The notes under the pieces are model-generated. The model was not told where the DNA came from, did not search any database, and worked only from the letters and a program-made list of their open reading frames with translations. Source: Liquidambar formosana (Eukaryota; Streptophyta; Magnoliopsida; Saxifragales; Altingiaceae). Taken from it: a stretch of DNA of 64,000 nt. Shown here piece by piece: positions 1 to 12,265 of the stretch; positions within the stretch are counted from its first letter, which is position 1; every line of letters starts with the position of its first letter. Position numbers and translations under genes: made by a program. Location of the stretch: positions 689,501-753,500 of the forward strand of contig JBBPBK010000048.1 in the NCBI GenBank assembly GCA_039720395.1. The letters are read 5' to 3'.

Positions 1-990
1 AGATACAAGCTTACTCAAAGCTTCCATAACAAGAATGAAAAGTAAAGGAGAAAGGGGATCCCCTTGACGAAGCCCTCTAGAACCATGGAAGAAACCATAA
101 GAGGAGCCATTCACAAGAACCGAGTAGGAGGGAGAAGAAATACACCAAGCAATCCATTTTTACCACTTTTTGCTAAAACCCATCTGACTAAGAAGGTAAA
201 TGAGAAAATTCCAATTAACATGGTCATATGCTTTTTCCAAGTCCATTTTGCACAAGATGCCCAACTCCCCACTTCTTTTTCTAGAGTCCACACATTCATT
301 AGCCACAAGCACCGCATCAAGAATTTGTCTCCCTTTAATAAACCCAAATTGGGAAGACGAAACAAGCTTACCCACCACCTTACTAAGCCTACCGGCTAGA
401 GTCTTAGCAATAATCTTATAAACACTTCCTAAAAGAGAAATGGGGCGAAAATCACAAATCTCAACAACCTCCCCCTTCTTAGGAATAAGGGCTATAAAAG
501 TAGCATCAATGCTTTTCTCCAATTTAGCTCTAACAAAAAACTCCTCAGAGACTTTCAAAAGATCCCCTTTAATAACACTCCAACACTTTTTAAAGAAAGC
601 TATAGTCATACCATCCGGCCCGGGTGCTTTATCACCATTCAAATCACATACAACATCCCAAATTTCCTTTTCCTCGAAGACACCTTCCAAGCATTCGGCC
701 TCCACTTGACTTAATTCTTGAAATAACACCCCATCTAAAAGAGGTTGTGAGTCCTCTTCTTCACAAAAGAGCATTTCATAGTAATCAACAATTTCCTTGG
801 AAAAATAGACTCCTCATCCACCATCTCCCCATGGACTTTTAGATTTCCAATAAAATTCCTTCTTTTGTGAGCATTAGCAACACGATGGAAAAACTTGGTG
901 TTTCTATCGCCTTCTTTCAACCACAAGACTCTAGATTTTTGCCTCCAACAAATCTCTTCAAGTCTAGCAATTCTCGAAAACTTGGTGTTG
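1..990 (-). mobile_element. 5'-truncated LINE (L1-type) reverse transcriptase fragment
   Basis: Minus-strand reading gives a non-LTR reverse transcriptase. In order: an upstream segment with WLKEGDRNTKFFH, the DKAPGPDG motif, FRPISLLGSVYKIIAK, the FIKGRQILD block, KMDLEKAYD, and [10 protein letters not shown] close to the window edge. The catalytic FADD block would lie outside the window. Two lesions are visible. A one-base loss in the A-run near 801-805 shifts frame between the KEGDRNTKFFH segment and the RT core. An in-frame TAA at 160-162 falls where the family has a residue between two KW pairs. The 5' end stops near 990 in AT-rich flank, as expected for a 5'-truncated insertion. No endonuclease domain is present. 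The family call is firm; the exact 5' boundary is approximate. Confidence 0.93.
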
Positions 991-1891
991 CTGTCTAAGC
1001 CATTGTTGTAGCAGAGAAGTGTTTTTTATCAATTTGATTTCGATGGAGAGAGTGAGAGGAGGTGGTTATGTTATCTATACTTGGAGTGGGAGCCATGGAT
1101 GATTTGGTCGGGAGTGGTGAGTTTCCAATTGTTTTACATTACTGTTTAGGGTGGCTTAGGTAAAAGAATTAGAAAAAGAAAAATGATGTTTGATGGGTCA
1201 TCTTTCGAACTATACAGTTAACACCCTTAAAAAAGGGGTCAGCTCTATGTAACATTTTTACAATTAGATTATGCCGACACGTAAAAATTTGGGTACAAGG
1301 GTGAATTAGAGACTAGTATGTATAGTTTAGAAATGGGGTAAAGAATTTTTGATCAATCAAGTAGACATAGGAGGAGGTGAACTTTGGAAAGGATGCGTGT
1401 AGTTGGTGAAGACTAGATGGTTTATGATGTAATAGAAAATTTTGAATTTAGAGAGAGTGGAATAATGTAGTGTGATTTGTGTAGCCAATAACAAATAGTT
1501 AATCATACTTTATTCAGTTGGGTTGAGTGGGGCTGGTTAGAACTGTATCAATGATCAAGGCATGCAGTCTACAAGCTATTGAATAAATTAATTAATGGTA
1601 TAAATCCATCATCTAAAATGGGGCCAGTAAAGATTATTGGAGCTGTCGTGATCACTTATGGTCAGACTTGGGAGTTATTTGATATGCCTTTTTGTTTAAG
1701 ATCTGTAGGATGTAAATGAATACATTATCATTTGTTCTTATTGGCAACATCATAGTGATTTTCATTCACCGAGACTTGATTGCTAATGTTTTGGGTTGGC
1801 TAGAATGATCTAGTTTCATAACAAATCTGCTGCCCCCATTTGGTCTATAATGCATGGTACGCATAAATTATATCTACTGTCCCATTTGCAG
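991..1891. other. No recognised gene; possible upstream part of the following gene
   Basis: I see no transposon ends or conserved coding here. An ATG at 1095 followed by a consensus donor (GTGAGT at 1117-1122) would make a short first exon of eight codons. I could not find an exon joining it in phase to the exon at 1892, so this is only a possibility. Confidence 0.3.
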
Positions 1892-4800
1892 GCCCACCTA
1901 ATAAAGCTTCCAAAGAACCTTTTGGCAAAAGCCTCTACCATCAAGAATACTGGTCAAGTATGTAGATCCTCTGTACAAATATAAACCCAAGAGTGAGATG
2001 CCTTGTGCAAGACTTTCCATTCTGAGTTATTTGCCATTTGACTTTTGAGGCAGGTGTTAGAGCAGATGCCTCGGGTAATTTCATCATTGGATGCACATAT
2101 CGAAAGGGGACTCCAAAGGTTTTCTTTATCTTCTTCTTCCTTTTTCTTCCTTTTCTCTGTCCCCCCTTTGTAATTTTTATTTTATGTTATTTTGAATTTT
2201 CTATAAAGCTATGCATTGATAACTTGCAGAAAGATACTTTCAAGTTACAAAAAACGTGTCGAAGTCAGGGTTGCAAATGTTGATTGTTAGAGAAAAACAT
2301 TGTGGAATATGGACTGTAGTTAGTTGTTAATGTTCTCTGTATGGTATTTTTTTCCTGGTTGTTTACTTAGTTGAGGTTTGAGACCTCTTCCTGTTTATGT
2401 TTAAGTAAAAGATTGTAAAAGTCTGATCCCAAAAACATGTATCTATCTTTGGAGTATTAGTAGAGATACTTGATACATTTCTATCTTTGAAGGATTAGTG
2501 GAGATATTTAAAGCAAGAATATGATTTCTGTCTTTGAAGGATTAGTGGAGATACTTCAAGCAAGTATATGAAGATACTTGATACATATCTTTTTTTTTTT
2601 GGATGCTTAGTTGAGATACTTGATACAAGAACAGGAAAAGTGGAGCTCAAGACAAAAAATAAAATGCATTTTGTTTAATTACTAGACGAATTATATATAT
2701 ATATATACATAGGGTTTGCATAAAAAGTGCAACTTATGCATGTGAAAAAACAAAAAGGGTACCAAAATAATATACGCCCAAGCTTATTTTATCAAAATAA
2801 TAATAATAATAATAATATATGCCCAAGATTTATGATAATTTGAGTGATAAGCCCACTTGAAAATTTCTTTGTAGGCCAACATGAAATTGAGTTAACAATC
2901 TGCCTGTCATTAACAACCTCTAATGAGTTCTTGATCACTTTGATGGCTATATCCTTCCCTTTCTAGATTGAACACAAAATTGGAAAAGAGAGTTAACCCT
3001 GTCTACCCTAATTGTTGACACATCAACAATCTTCAAGATTATGAATTTTTCATGGCATGGTCCGTGAATAACCTGAACTTATACAATTTACAGTTACCTT
3101 TATCAAAAAAATAACTGAACTTGGTAAGACAATGATCCTAGATTTCCTTGGATAAAGGATAGCGAGAAAATTAGGTGATCCACATCTTTCATACTTGCCT
3201 TACATACATGCCGGTTAAGATTCACCCCTTTCTTTGATGTCGAACAACTCTCTATGGGGATACTAGAATCATTGTTCATATGAAAGACGCAATCTAAAAT
3301 TAATAGGTTGGAAAGGAATTGTTACCTTAGTCAATAGGAGATCTAGAAGTAAAAATAATAAGAACAAGACTTAACTCATGGCACTTGGTTGATAGGTACG
3401 TTCTTGTAGGGAGTGCGAGGTGAATGTTTGAGCTAGTGACGTTCAGATTGATTCATATAGGCAAGCAAGCACGCATGGGCTGTTGGGGAGGCCGGCGGGG
3501 GGGGGGGCCGCTGGCTTTTGAAGTGTGTGAGGGAGTAGAGAGTGGATCTAAAAAGTGTAAATGCTTTTGGTCCTTGAAAGTTTCCTAGAGGATTTCATTA
3601 TAAGAACTTTAAATAATGAAATAAGCCATGTGGCAAAATTCTATTAATTGAAACTTGTAGCTCTTCCCACTCATGGTGGGAAGGGCCAGGTAGCAATAAT
3701 CCCTGCTTGGTATAAGTACCGTATAACAGCTGAGTGGTGCAGAACCATAATTATCTACAAATGAAATGTCAAAAACATGTTGCACATACAGTGGATCATC
3801 TCTCAGGGATTTCCATGTGTCATTAATTAGTAGGCATTTTAGACATTTCTAAAAAGGAAAAGTTTCCACCGTGTTTTTACAGCATTGGATATAAATCCAT
3901 TTTGTTTTTTGAATATTTAAAATGGGACTCCTCCTATAATGTTCAGGATCGTTTGTTACAATTTTAGGAAATGATGTTGGATACGTTATTTATTTATCTA
4001 TTTCTTGTTGGAAACTCCAATTTTTTCTGAGACTCCATTTCTGTTTTGTAATGAGTCCATAGATTTGTGCCTTTAAATGTTATGAAAATCAAAACAGAAT
4101 TGTTTTGTTATATGAAGGCCTCTGAAGACCACATTGTTAAAAATTAAAACCATTCAGTTATCACATCTTCATGCACTTTTTAGTTTTTCCAATGAGAAAT
4201 TCTTCATGTACTTGGAAGGAGACCCCAGGAAACATGACGAACTATCTGCCTTCTTGAAGGCTGAGCTCAAATAGTTAAGAGGTCTCACAAGTTGATTCAT
4301 AAATGGATCCAAAAAATTAAGGTTTGGAATAATGTTTATTATTAGCCTGTTAGGAACCATGGGCTGTAAGTTATCGTTATGATATCTGTAACAACCTTTA
4401 AGATGACCGTTTAAACCTTTAAGATGACTGTTTAAACAATGCAAAGCATTACACTGCATGCTCGAATACTGCTAGTGATTGAAATTTAAACATAATACCC
4501 AAGACCCTTCCCCCCACCCCCCTCTCTTTTCTTCTCTTTCTTCCCCCCCCCCCCCCCCCCCCCCCCCCACCTTTCTTTTTTCTTTTTTTTATTTATTTTT
4601 TTTGGGGGGGGGGGGGGGGGGGGCTCTAACCTTAACTGCCCCTGATGATCAAAGGCATATTTTTGGTTTTTGACACTGAGTTTGATGGGTTCCTATTTTT
4701 TGCAGTGTCCCTCATCTGGAGACTGTAATCCAATTGCTTGCAAATATGGAAAGCTGCCAGCTCAATCCTTTGTCTCAAACTCATTCCTCTGAAGGGGTAA

Positions 4801-5067
4801 TCTCTCTCTCTCCGAGACACGCACAAACGCTAGTCACTCTGAAGTCTGAATTCCCCTATGCTGGCAAAATCTCATCACAGTTTAAGCTGTTCCAACAAAA
4901 GCCCACCAACTGAATAATTTCATATTTGCTCTAAATACTAAGGGCTCTTAGTGATGTCTACTTTCCAATTCCATTTTTCCTGCAGGACTCTTAGTGATGT
5001 CTACTTTCCAATTCCATTTTTCCTGCAGGAACCTGAGTTGGCAGACCAACCTCCAAAGAAAGGATAA
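1892..5067 (+). CDS. Unidentified plant protein, four C-terminal exons
   Basis: Four exons join in phase into one open frame: 1892-1957, 2054-2118, 4706-4796 and 5029-5067, ending in TAA at 5065-5067. All introns are GT-AG and the phases agree (0, 2, 0). The frame gives about 86 residues. They include LPKNLLAKASTIKNTGQV, then EQMPRVISSLDAHIERGL, then VPHLETVIQLLANMESC, and a polar tail ending QPPKKG. The middle looks helical and probably coiled-coil; no catalytic motif or membrane segment is seen. I do not recognise the family. The composition and perfect phasing over a 2.6-kb intron argue for a real gene. The start is not found: upstream exons may lie in 991-1891, may have been lost, or may be displaced by the LINE insertion. 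The last intron has a duplicated acceptor. Confidence 0.6.
2441..2635. repeat. Degenerate tandem repeat inside the long intron
   Basis: About four imperfect copies of a 45-60 bp unit built around the words GGATTAGTGGAGATA and TTGATACA. The copies differ by substitutions and small indels, so this is an old array. It lies in the 2.6-kb intron of the unidentified gene. Confidence 0.6.
4543..4623. repeat. Poly-C (26) and poly-G (20) tracts in inverted arrangement
   Basis: A run of 26 C (4543-4568) is followed after 35 bp of pyrimidine-rich spacer by a run of 20 G (4604-4623). The two can pair as a hairpin stem, and each strand also carries a G-run able to form a quadruplex. It sits 80 bp before a 3' splice site of the unidentified gene. 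Run lengths from sequencing are unreliable for such tracts. Confidence 0.9.
4945..5030 (+). repeat. 43-bp tandem duplication containing a 3' splice site
   Basis: A 43-bp unit occurs twice in tandem, identical or nearly so. It holds a polypyrimidine tract and TGCAG acceptor, giving two acceptors (AG at 4984-4985 and 5027-5028). The distal one continues the reading frame to the stop at 5065. The proximal one would read two codons and then TAG. Confidence 0.9.
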
Positions 5068-5169
5068 CAGAACAGTTGAAGCCATATATCGCTGAAGGCC
5101 TTGAATGGCAAGTTAAAGACTTTGGTAATGGTCATGTTAAAAGCTTGTGGTTCAAGATTCAATGTACAA

Positions 5170-5790
5170 ATAGGTCCATTATTGTTGCATCATAGCTTAG
5201 GAGAGATTGACAAAGAAGTGGACTTGGAATCCATCAAATGTATCTATCGAACATGTACCATCTTGGTTCTGCCAAGCAAGCGAACAAGACGAACAAGGTT
5301 TCACCTCATGAATTGTTGTAGTCAGTTTACTTGAAGAGGGAAAGACATTGCCTTGCTATGCTAAGTATTAGAGTGAACCCCTTTCCTCTTAAAAGTAAAA
5401 ACACACATTAGTTTTTAACACACATGCATGCACTCTGCCATACATGTGCTACATGTTGCCAAACCTAATGTTTCACACGTATCGTCTGTGATGTGACAGG
5501 ATTGGAACCCAGAGCATGTATCCAGCAGAAAGTCGCAATGTAGGACCAGGAAGTACTTCTAAAGCAACTATGGACCCGATGGTCTTCGTGTTCTCTCAAA
5601 AACGAATGCTCTGCCTTTAAGTGCGTATTAATCTTGAACATTTTCACAGGTTGATAAAAGTAGGGCAGCATAATTCAACATAATTATGGTTACTGCCTTA
5701 CTGGTTGGAATTGATGAATTAACAGTCAGTGGAGCTGTGTATGTTTAGCGAGAATTAATCTGCTAGCCTTTGCATCTTGTATAACAGGGA
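5170..5790 (+). repeat. 3' flank of the unidentified gene, duplicated at 19960-20620
   Basis: About 600 bp after the stop codon reappears in direct orientation at 19960-20620, with roughly 90% or better similarity by eye and small indels. No terminal repeats or long frame are visible, and the copy does not include the coding exons. Confidence 0.85.
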
Positions 5791-5997
5791 TTTAGGTACA
5801 AATTATTTTTCATAATATTTCGAGTCCAGCTTAGCCCTCGATATCCCAGTGGAATCGCCAGAATGTGAACATCGAAAATTCCTTTCTACAACCTGTTTAT
5901 GTTGGAGTTTTTGGAGTTGCCACCTTTTGAAGAATAAGAAAACTATAAAATTTTATTTTTAAGAAAACATTTTGACTCCATTTGGATAAAATGTCAA

Positions 5998-6260
5998 TCT
6001 TGAACCATAAATTATGGATTTGGGGGCTAGTTTACAGGATGGGAAGGTTTCAAGCCACTACTCGTAGGTACCCATCTCGTCGAAATCATCTCATTTTATT
6101 GGTTGGGCTTATTTGATTTCAGTATACCAACTTAAACCATAAATTATGCATTCAGGGGTTCACAGGATGGAAAGGTTTCGAACCATTGTTCATAGGCACT
6201 TATCTCACCCGAATCGGTCTCATTTTATTGGTTAGATGTATTTAATTTTAGTATGCCAAC
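5998..6260. repeat. Two-copy diverged tandem repeat of about 120 bp
   Basis: Two adjacent copies share the words TTCACAGGATGG, AGGTTTC and TCATTTTATTGGTT in the same order. The copies are clearly diverged. No coding potential is seen. Confidence 0.65.
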
Positions 6261-6540
6261 TTGAATTAATTATGAAAAGAGAAAATAAAATTTAAGTTAA
6301 GTTGGACTTAGGTTCAAGTAAACGGTTTACGTATCTCTCACGATGATCAAAGTCAATTTAGTTTGGTCAAACAAGGGTGGAGAGGTTTCACACTTTCACC
6401 CTTCGTGGGAGATTATTAATCTCAAAACCATTATCAAACGATTTCTTGGAAAAACAATATGTTTGATGAAAATAATTTTGATTTAGAAAATGATGGATAA
6501 ACATGTTTGACTCAAGATGGGAAATTAATATTCCCTAATA

Positions 6541-7320
6541 AGTGATGAAACTCGGGGGAATACAAGCATGTAATATCATATGAACATAACATTAAAGCAT
6601 TATAATTTAACATTTAAGGCATAGTTAATAAACCCAAGCTGGACATCAATTCGGTTGAGAGTCTGGCTCATTGGTTCAACTACCGAGTCAACAGTAGGAC
6701 CGGTGTTTCAATTAAAAAATTAATAAAAATATAAACTAATTATAAAAAATGAAATTTCACAACAAAAAAAAGATAGAGAGGGTATGTATAAAATTTATTA
6801 TTATTTTAAATATATATAAACCATTTACTATTTTTTTTAAATTTTATGCATTATTTTAAATATATTTGGCTTCTACATAAGCAGTTTTACTTGTAATACA
6901 GTAACACTATTACGTAATAAAAGTAGCGAGAATTACAACAACCACAATAACGGACCAGTGGCAGGATGTGTGGAGTTATTGCCCTTCCACTCCTTAGGTT
7001 TGAGTATTGTTCTGTGCACAAGATTGCTTTTTTTTTTATTTTTTTATTTTTTTATTGAGAAAAACGTGAGGGTGTTTGTAGAACTGGTTCAACCAAACCG
7101 GTTTAAAACCAGTTCGTGCATAAATTCAACCAGTTTAGGCGGGTCTAATCCGGTCAGCATGTATAAACGAACCGGACAAAGGTTCCGACCGATCGGTCCA
7201 GTCCGAGTTTAATAACTATGATTCAAGAGGAGTAAGAATTAAATCTGAGGGGAATGCGAGCATGTAATATCACATAAGCATTACATCAAGGCATTATAAT
7301 TTAACATACAAGGGGATTAA
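6541..7320. repeat. Diverged direct repeats (about 75 bp) flanking about 600 bp
   Basis: The segment holding GCATGTAATATCA and GCATTATAATTTAACAT occurs at 6552-6620 and again at 7249-7310. The interior has a stretch rich in AACCGG-type words near 7085-7205 that looks transposon-derived, but I could not define ends. It may be an unrecognised element or a tandem duplication with an insertion. Confidence 0.5.
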
Positions 7321-7839
7321 GAATTAAAAGTGATAAAAGAAGGCGCCATTAAGTGATTCACTCTTTAGTTTAGCAACTCAGACTTTTCTTTAGGGTGAGT
7401 TATTGGTATGAGGAGATAACACTCTCACCGATAAGCTCAAACTCTTCTAATGCTTAGTAAAATTCAACTAAGACCTAGTGAAGAAATGATGAAAGAAGGA
7501 TTTTTATTTATAGGTAAGGCTTGGGAGAATGGATAGCTAAGATTGGATCTTGATGGGGATGATCCAAATGGCTCAAAATCATCCTCAAATGGTAATAATT
7601 ATCTCACATTATTAAAAAATTTGAAGAAAATATTAGTTAGTTTGGATAATGGACTAAAAAAATTAAGAAGAATAAAATTGGGCAGGAAAGTATCAGGGAG
7701 GATGGATGGGTAATTGGGGGCATCAGTTGAGATATAATCGTATTTGGAAATTCGATTTCCCAAGATCTTCTTTGAAATGGTGCTAATTTATCCGAAAAAG
7801 AAAAGAAAAGAAAAGGAAATTTATGATTTTGTCACACTG
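7321..7839. other. No feature recognised
   Basis: AT-rich DNA between the direct repeat and the target-site duplication of the palindromic retrotransposon. No conserved frame and no terminal repeats seen. Confidence 0.5.
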
Positions 7840-7844
7840 ATTTG
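7840..7844 (+). repeat. Target-site duplication ATTTG, left copy
   Basis: ATTTG directly precedes TGTTGT at the left end of the composite. The same five bases follow ACAACA at the right end (17542-17546). A 5-bp duplication is the usual length for Ty1-copia integrase. Confidence 0.85.
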
Positions 7845-8443
7845 TGTTGTAAAAAACAGGGGAGATGCTACTGTATAAAATGAAATAGCTTGTACAAGAA
7901 TTGAAAAAATACAAACAGAAAGAAAAGGAGCGTGAGAACTTAATGCATCGGTTATGGTGTCTTTTGGACTATGAACCAAACCTAGGATATATAAGCAGTG
8001 ACCCACAGAAACCTGGTGAAATATAAAATTTCTATGAACCAAAATTCCTTAGCGTGAATCAGTCGACTTACAACCCACATACAATTCTCAAAATTTGAGT
8101 TCTTCTAATCTGGGTGGCACGAATAGGCCATGCGCCATACCTGGAAATTCATGAGTGCTCTAGAGAATTTGCCCAGACTCTCATAGGAAGCGGCCCCACT
8201 TCCACACCTATATAAGTGGATCCATCAAGTGTGCACTACAACTAACACACCACCCAAAGAGAACTATGGAATCCATTAAGAGTTAAACTCAACCTTACTC
8301 GTTGTAGTTTGCACTATCTACACCATAGGAAGGGACTCTCAAAATATTATAAAATTGATGGTGCACTCCAAATCAATAATAACTTGTTATTACCCATATG
8401 AACCTAATTCCTGGGATCTCCATTCACATAGGTTGGGTTACCA

Positions 8444-11400
8444 TTATTGTTGACCCTTTGTTATAGGCATTAATCCCATTCCCCTCGATGTATTACTCAC
8501 TAGGTTTCTACCCAATGGTTTTGTCAGAGGATCGGCCAAATTCAACTCTGACCTCACAAAGTTAAGGGATATAACCCCATCACTAAGCAATTGCCTCACA
8601 ATATTATGTCTTAGGCGTATATGCCTACTTTTCCCATTATAAGATTTACTCTTAGCTTTAGCGATAGCAGCTTGGCTATCACAATGTAGAGACACAGATG
8701 GAGTTGATCTCACCCAAATGGGAATATCTGCTAAGAGGTTTCTAAGCCACTCAGCCTCTGTACCTGCCTTCTCTAAGGCAATGAACTCGGACTCCATAGT
8801 AGACCGAGCTGTGCATGTTTGCCTGGTAGATTTCCAAGATACTGCACCTCCACCAAGTGTAAACACATAACCGCTAGTAGATTTTGTCTCATCTGAATTA
8901 GAAATCTAGTTAGCATCACAGTACCCCTCTAATATAGAAGGAAAACCATTATAAAATAAAGCATAATCAATAGTTCCTTTCAAATATCGAAGTACTCTAT
9001 ACAAAGCAGTCCAATGATCTCTATTAGGATTATGAGTATATCTACTCAATCTACTAACAGCATATGCAATATCAGGTCGAGTGCAATTCATCAAATACAT
9101 TAAACTACCAATTATTTGAGCATACTCGGATTGTGAGACACTATCTTTTTTATTTTTCTTTAAATGAGAATTAGCATCATAAGGTGTAGATACAGATTTG
9201 CAATCAAAATGTCTAAACTTCTTTAAAAGTTTTTCTACATAATGTTCTTGTGAAAGAAAAATACCCTCAGTAGTTTTAGTTATTTTTATTCCAAGAATAA
9301 AATCTGCCTCACCCATATCTTTCATATCAAATTGAGAAGAAAGGAAATTTTTTGTCTCTTTAACAATATCTAGACTAGTTCCCATGATCAACATGTCATC
9401 AACGTACAAGAAAATAATAACACAAGAATTATCATCAAATTTGCTATAAATACATTTATCAGAATCATTAGTAAAATATCCATTAGATGTCATATATATA
9501 TCAAATTTCTCATGGCACTGTTTTGGTACTTGTTTAAGATCATATAAAGATTTAACTAGTCTACAAACTTTATGCTCATTACGAGGGACAACACAACCTT
9601 CAAGTTGGTCCATATATATTTCCTTTTCTAAGTCTCCATTTAAAAATGCAGTTTTAACATCCATTTGATGAATTATCAATTTATTTATGGAAGCTAATGC
9701 AATTAAAATTCTTATAGAGGAAATTCTAGTCACAGGAGCAAATGTATCAAAATAATCTATACCTCTCTTTTGAGTATAACCTTTGGCAACTAACCGAGCT
9801 TTAAATTTATCAATTGACCCATCAGGTTTTAACTTCTTTTTAAAAATCCATTTGCAACCAATAGTTTTAGAACCCGGAGGTAAATTAACCAATTCCCATG
9901 TATGATTAGACATAATTGATTCAATTTCACTATTAATTGCTTCTTTCCAAAAAGTTGAATCAGGAGAAGTTACGGCCTCATTATAAGTTTGTGGGTCATT
10001 GTCGACAAGAAAAGTATAAAAATCATCTCCAAAATTAGTTTCTTTTCTTACTCTTTTACTCCTTAATTCAATTTCAATATTATCATTAGACTCTTTTTCA
10101 ATTTCACTTTGAGGGTCACGAATTATTTTTTCACCTTTAGATTTTAAAGGAAAAATATTTTCAAAGAAATCTGCATTTTTAGTTTCCACAATTGTATTTG
10201 GTTCCATAATATTATTTTCACTTTTAATTACCAAGAACCTATATGCAGCGCTATTATGAGCATAACCGAATTAAAATACCATCAAAGGTTTTAGGACCAA
10301 TTTTTCTCTTTTTAGGTTCTGGTAATAATACCTTAGCCAAACACCCCCACACTTTCAAATATTTTAAATTAGGTACATGTCCTTTCCAAAGTTCATAAGG
10401 TGTTACTCCAGTTTTCTTATAAGGTATTCTATTTTGTACATGACATGCAAAAAGAATAGCTTCACCCCACAAATTAAGTGGTGCCCCTGAACTAATTAAC
10501 ATAGAATTCATAATTTCTTTTAAAGTTCTATTTTTTCTTTCAGCTACTCCATTAGATTCAGGTGAATATGGTGGAGTTACTTCATGTATTATGCCATGTT
10601 CTTCACAAAAATCATTAAGGGGTTTGAATTCATATTCTCCTCCCCTGTCAGATCTAAGTCTTTTAATTTTTCTATTCAATTGATTTTCAACTTCTGCTTT
10701 ATACTTAAAGAACATTTCAGTAGCTTCATCTTTTGTTCTTAATGAATAAATTTTTGTATATCTTGAATAATCATCTACAAAAGTTATGTAATATTTCTTT
10801 CCACCTCTTGTTAGTGTGCTTTTCAAATCTCCAATATCAGTATGAATTAATTCTAAAAGTTCAGTTGCCCTATCAACTGATTTACAAGATTTTTTAGTTA
10901 ACTTTGATTCTACACATACCTCACATTTTTCATTAATTTTTATTGATATATTATGAAGTAAACCAAGTTCTTTCATTTTCTTAATATAAGAAAAATTCAC
11001 ATGACCTAGTCTAGCATGCCATAAATCAATAGAATCAATCAAGTAAGCAGAAGAAGATGCATTTTCATTCATGATTTCAAGTACATTCAAAAGAAACAGA
11101 CCTTGGTTACAATAACCTTTTCCAACAAACATACCATTCTTAGTCATAATGATCTTATCAGATTCAAAAGATACCTTAACTCCAACCTTACCCAGTAGAG
11201 AAACCGACACCAAGTTGTAACGAATGTCTGGAACATGGAGCACATCACTCAGTGAAAGGACTTTTCCAGAAGTCAGTTTGAGAAGAACCTTCCCTTTTCC
11301 TACAACTGGCGAGGGCCTCGAATTGCCCATGAACACTTGTTCCTCGCCCTCCCTCATAGGAGTGTAGGAAACAAAAGCATTTCTAGTCACCACAGATATG

Positions 11401-11809
11401 CTTGGTAGCCCCAGAGTCTACCACCCAGTCCTTCACATTTGCAACTATGCTCACCTCAGTGACAACTGCAGCAATGATATCATCCGCTTCTGCCAAATTA
11501 ACAGTTGTACGTGCAGGAGAATTATTCGCCTTCCTGTACCTGCACTCGGGAGCATGGTATCCTGGTTTCCCACAAACATAACAGTTACCCTTTTTCTTAT
11601 TTTTTCAATTCCTCACCATATTTTTCAGAACCTTCCTTTGGTTTGGAACCTGTCAGAATGTGGGTTAAGTCCACCATGTCCAAAGCAGAATAGACACTGC
11701 TCTTGCCAGCGCTTGAAAAAGGTGCCATTGAAGTGCTCGATCTTAGAAACATCATGCAGAATCTTAGCAGTCATAGCAGCAGCATCCATTACGAACTACT
11801 CTTAAGATT
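8444..11809 (-). pseudogene. Copia gag-pol, left arm copy (broken)
   Basis: Read on minus from 11776: the start of gag, then a 600-bp deletion (junction near 11598/11599) that brings in a TAA at the join. The zinc knuckle CYVCGKPGHHAPEC, protease DSGATKH and GAG-preintegrase/integrase follow (the block ending at 10254, with RSDRGGEYE). Next are reverse transcriptase (10234-8906, with YVDDMLI) and RNase H to 8444. Lesions relative to the right arm are an extra base near 10279 breaking the frame after integrase and a TGG-to-TAG change before the RNase H part (about 8907). Several substitutions also hit otherwise conserved RT residues, for example the LYGLKQAP motif. It cannot encode a complete polyprotein. 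Confidence 0.92.
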
Positions 11810-12245
11810 GGTGCCTTGTACACGCCTCAACCGATACTGTTTGTATTTTTTCAATTCCAAATTGACAGTTTCAATTTTATTTGGATCTAATTATTTTTTT
11901 GACTGTTGGAATTTATATTTTTTGACTGTTGGAAATTTATTTTTGTATTTATATTTTTCGACTGTTGGGAATTTATTTTAAGGGCTTGTTACTGGTTTCT
12001 AAAGCCTATATATACCTAGCCCTCTCATTCAACAGAGATATACAACAAAAAGACAAATTGTCTCTTCTCTTCTTCTCTCTGTTTTCCTTCTGCAATTTTA
12101 TTTTTGAGAGTTAGGAGCATTCTGAGTTCTTCGTCTCACTCCTACACTTGCGAGTGCACGCTTGTGGGAGCCCGATTGTTGAATCCTGGAGGGTAGAGCG
12201 CTGTGACCTACTGCACCGAAGTTAAATACTCAGAGGGGCGGAACT
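11810..12245 (+). mobile_element. Palindrome centre: LTR remnant plus 5' leader
   Basis: The first 46 bp (11811-11856) match 17441-17487 in the 3' LTR of the right arm, so they look like a fragment of the 5' LTR. The rest leads into gag. It holds three copies of GACTGTTGGAATTTAT-like words (11898-11975), a TATA-like CTATATATA near 12006 and a pyrimidine-rich stretch. I do not see the usual initiator-methionine tRNA primer site (TGGTATCAGAGC) before gag. This segment occurs only once; neither arm carries an inverted copy of it. Confidence 0.7.
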
Positions 12246-12265
12246 AATCTTAAGAGTAGTTCGTA

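Noticed and set aside
11398..11805. 135-residue plus-strand frame
   Set aside because: It is the antisense of the left-arm gag and zinc-knuckle region, not a gene.
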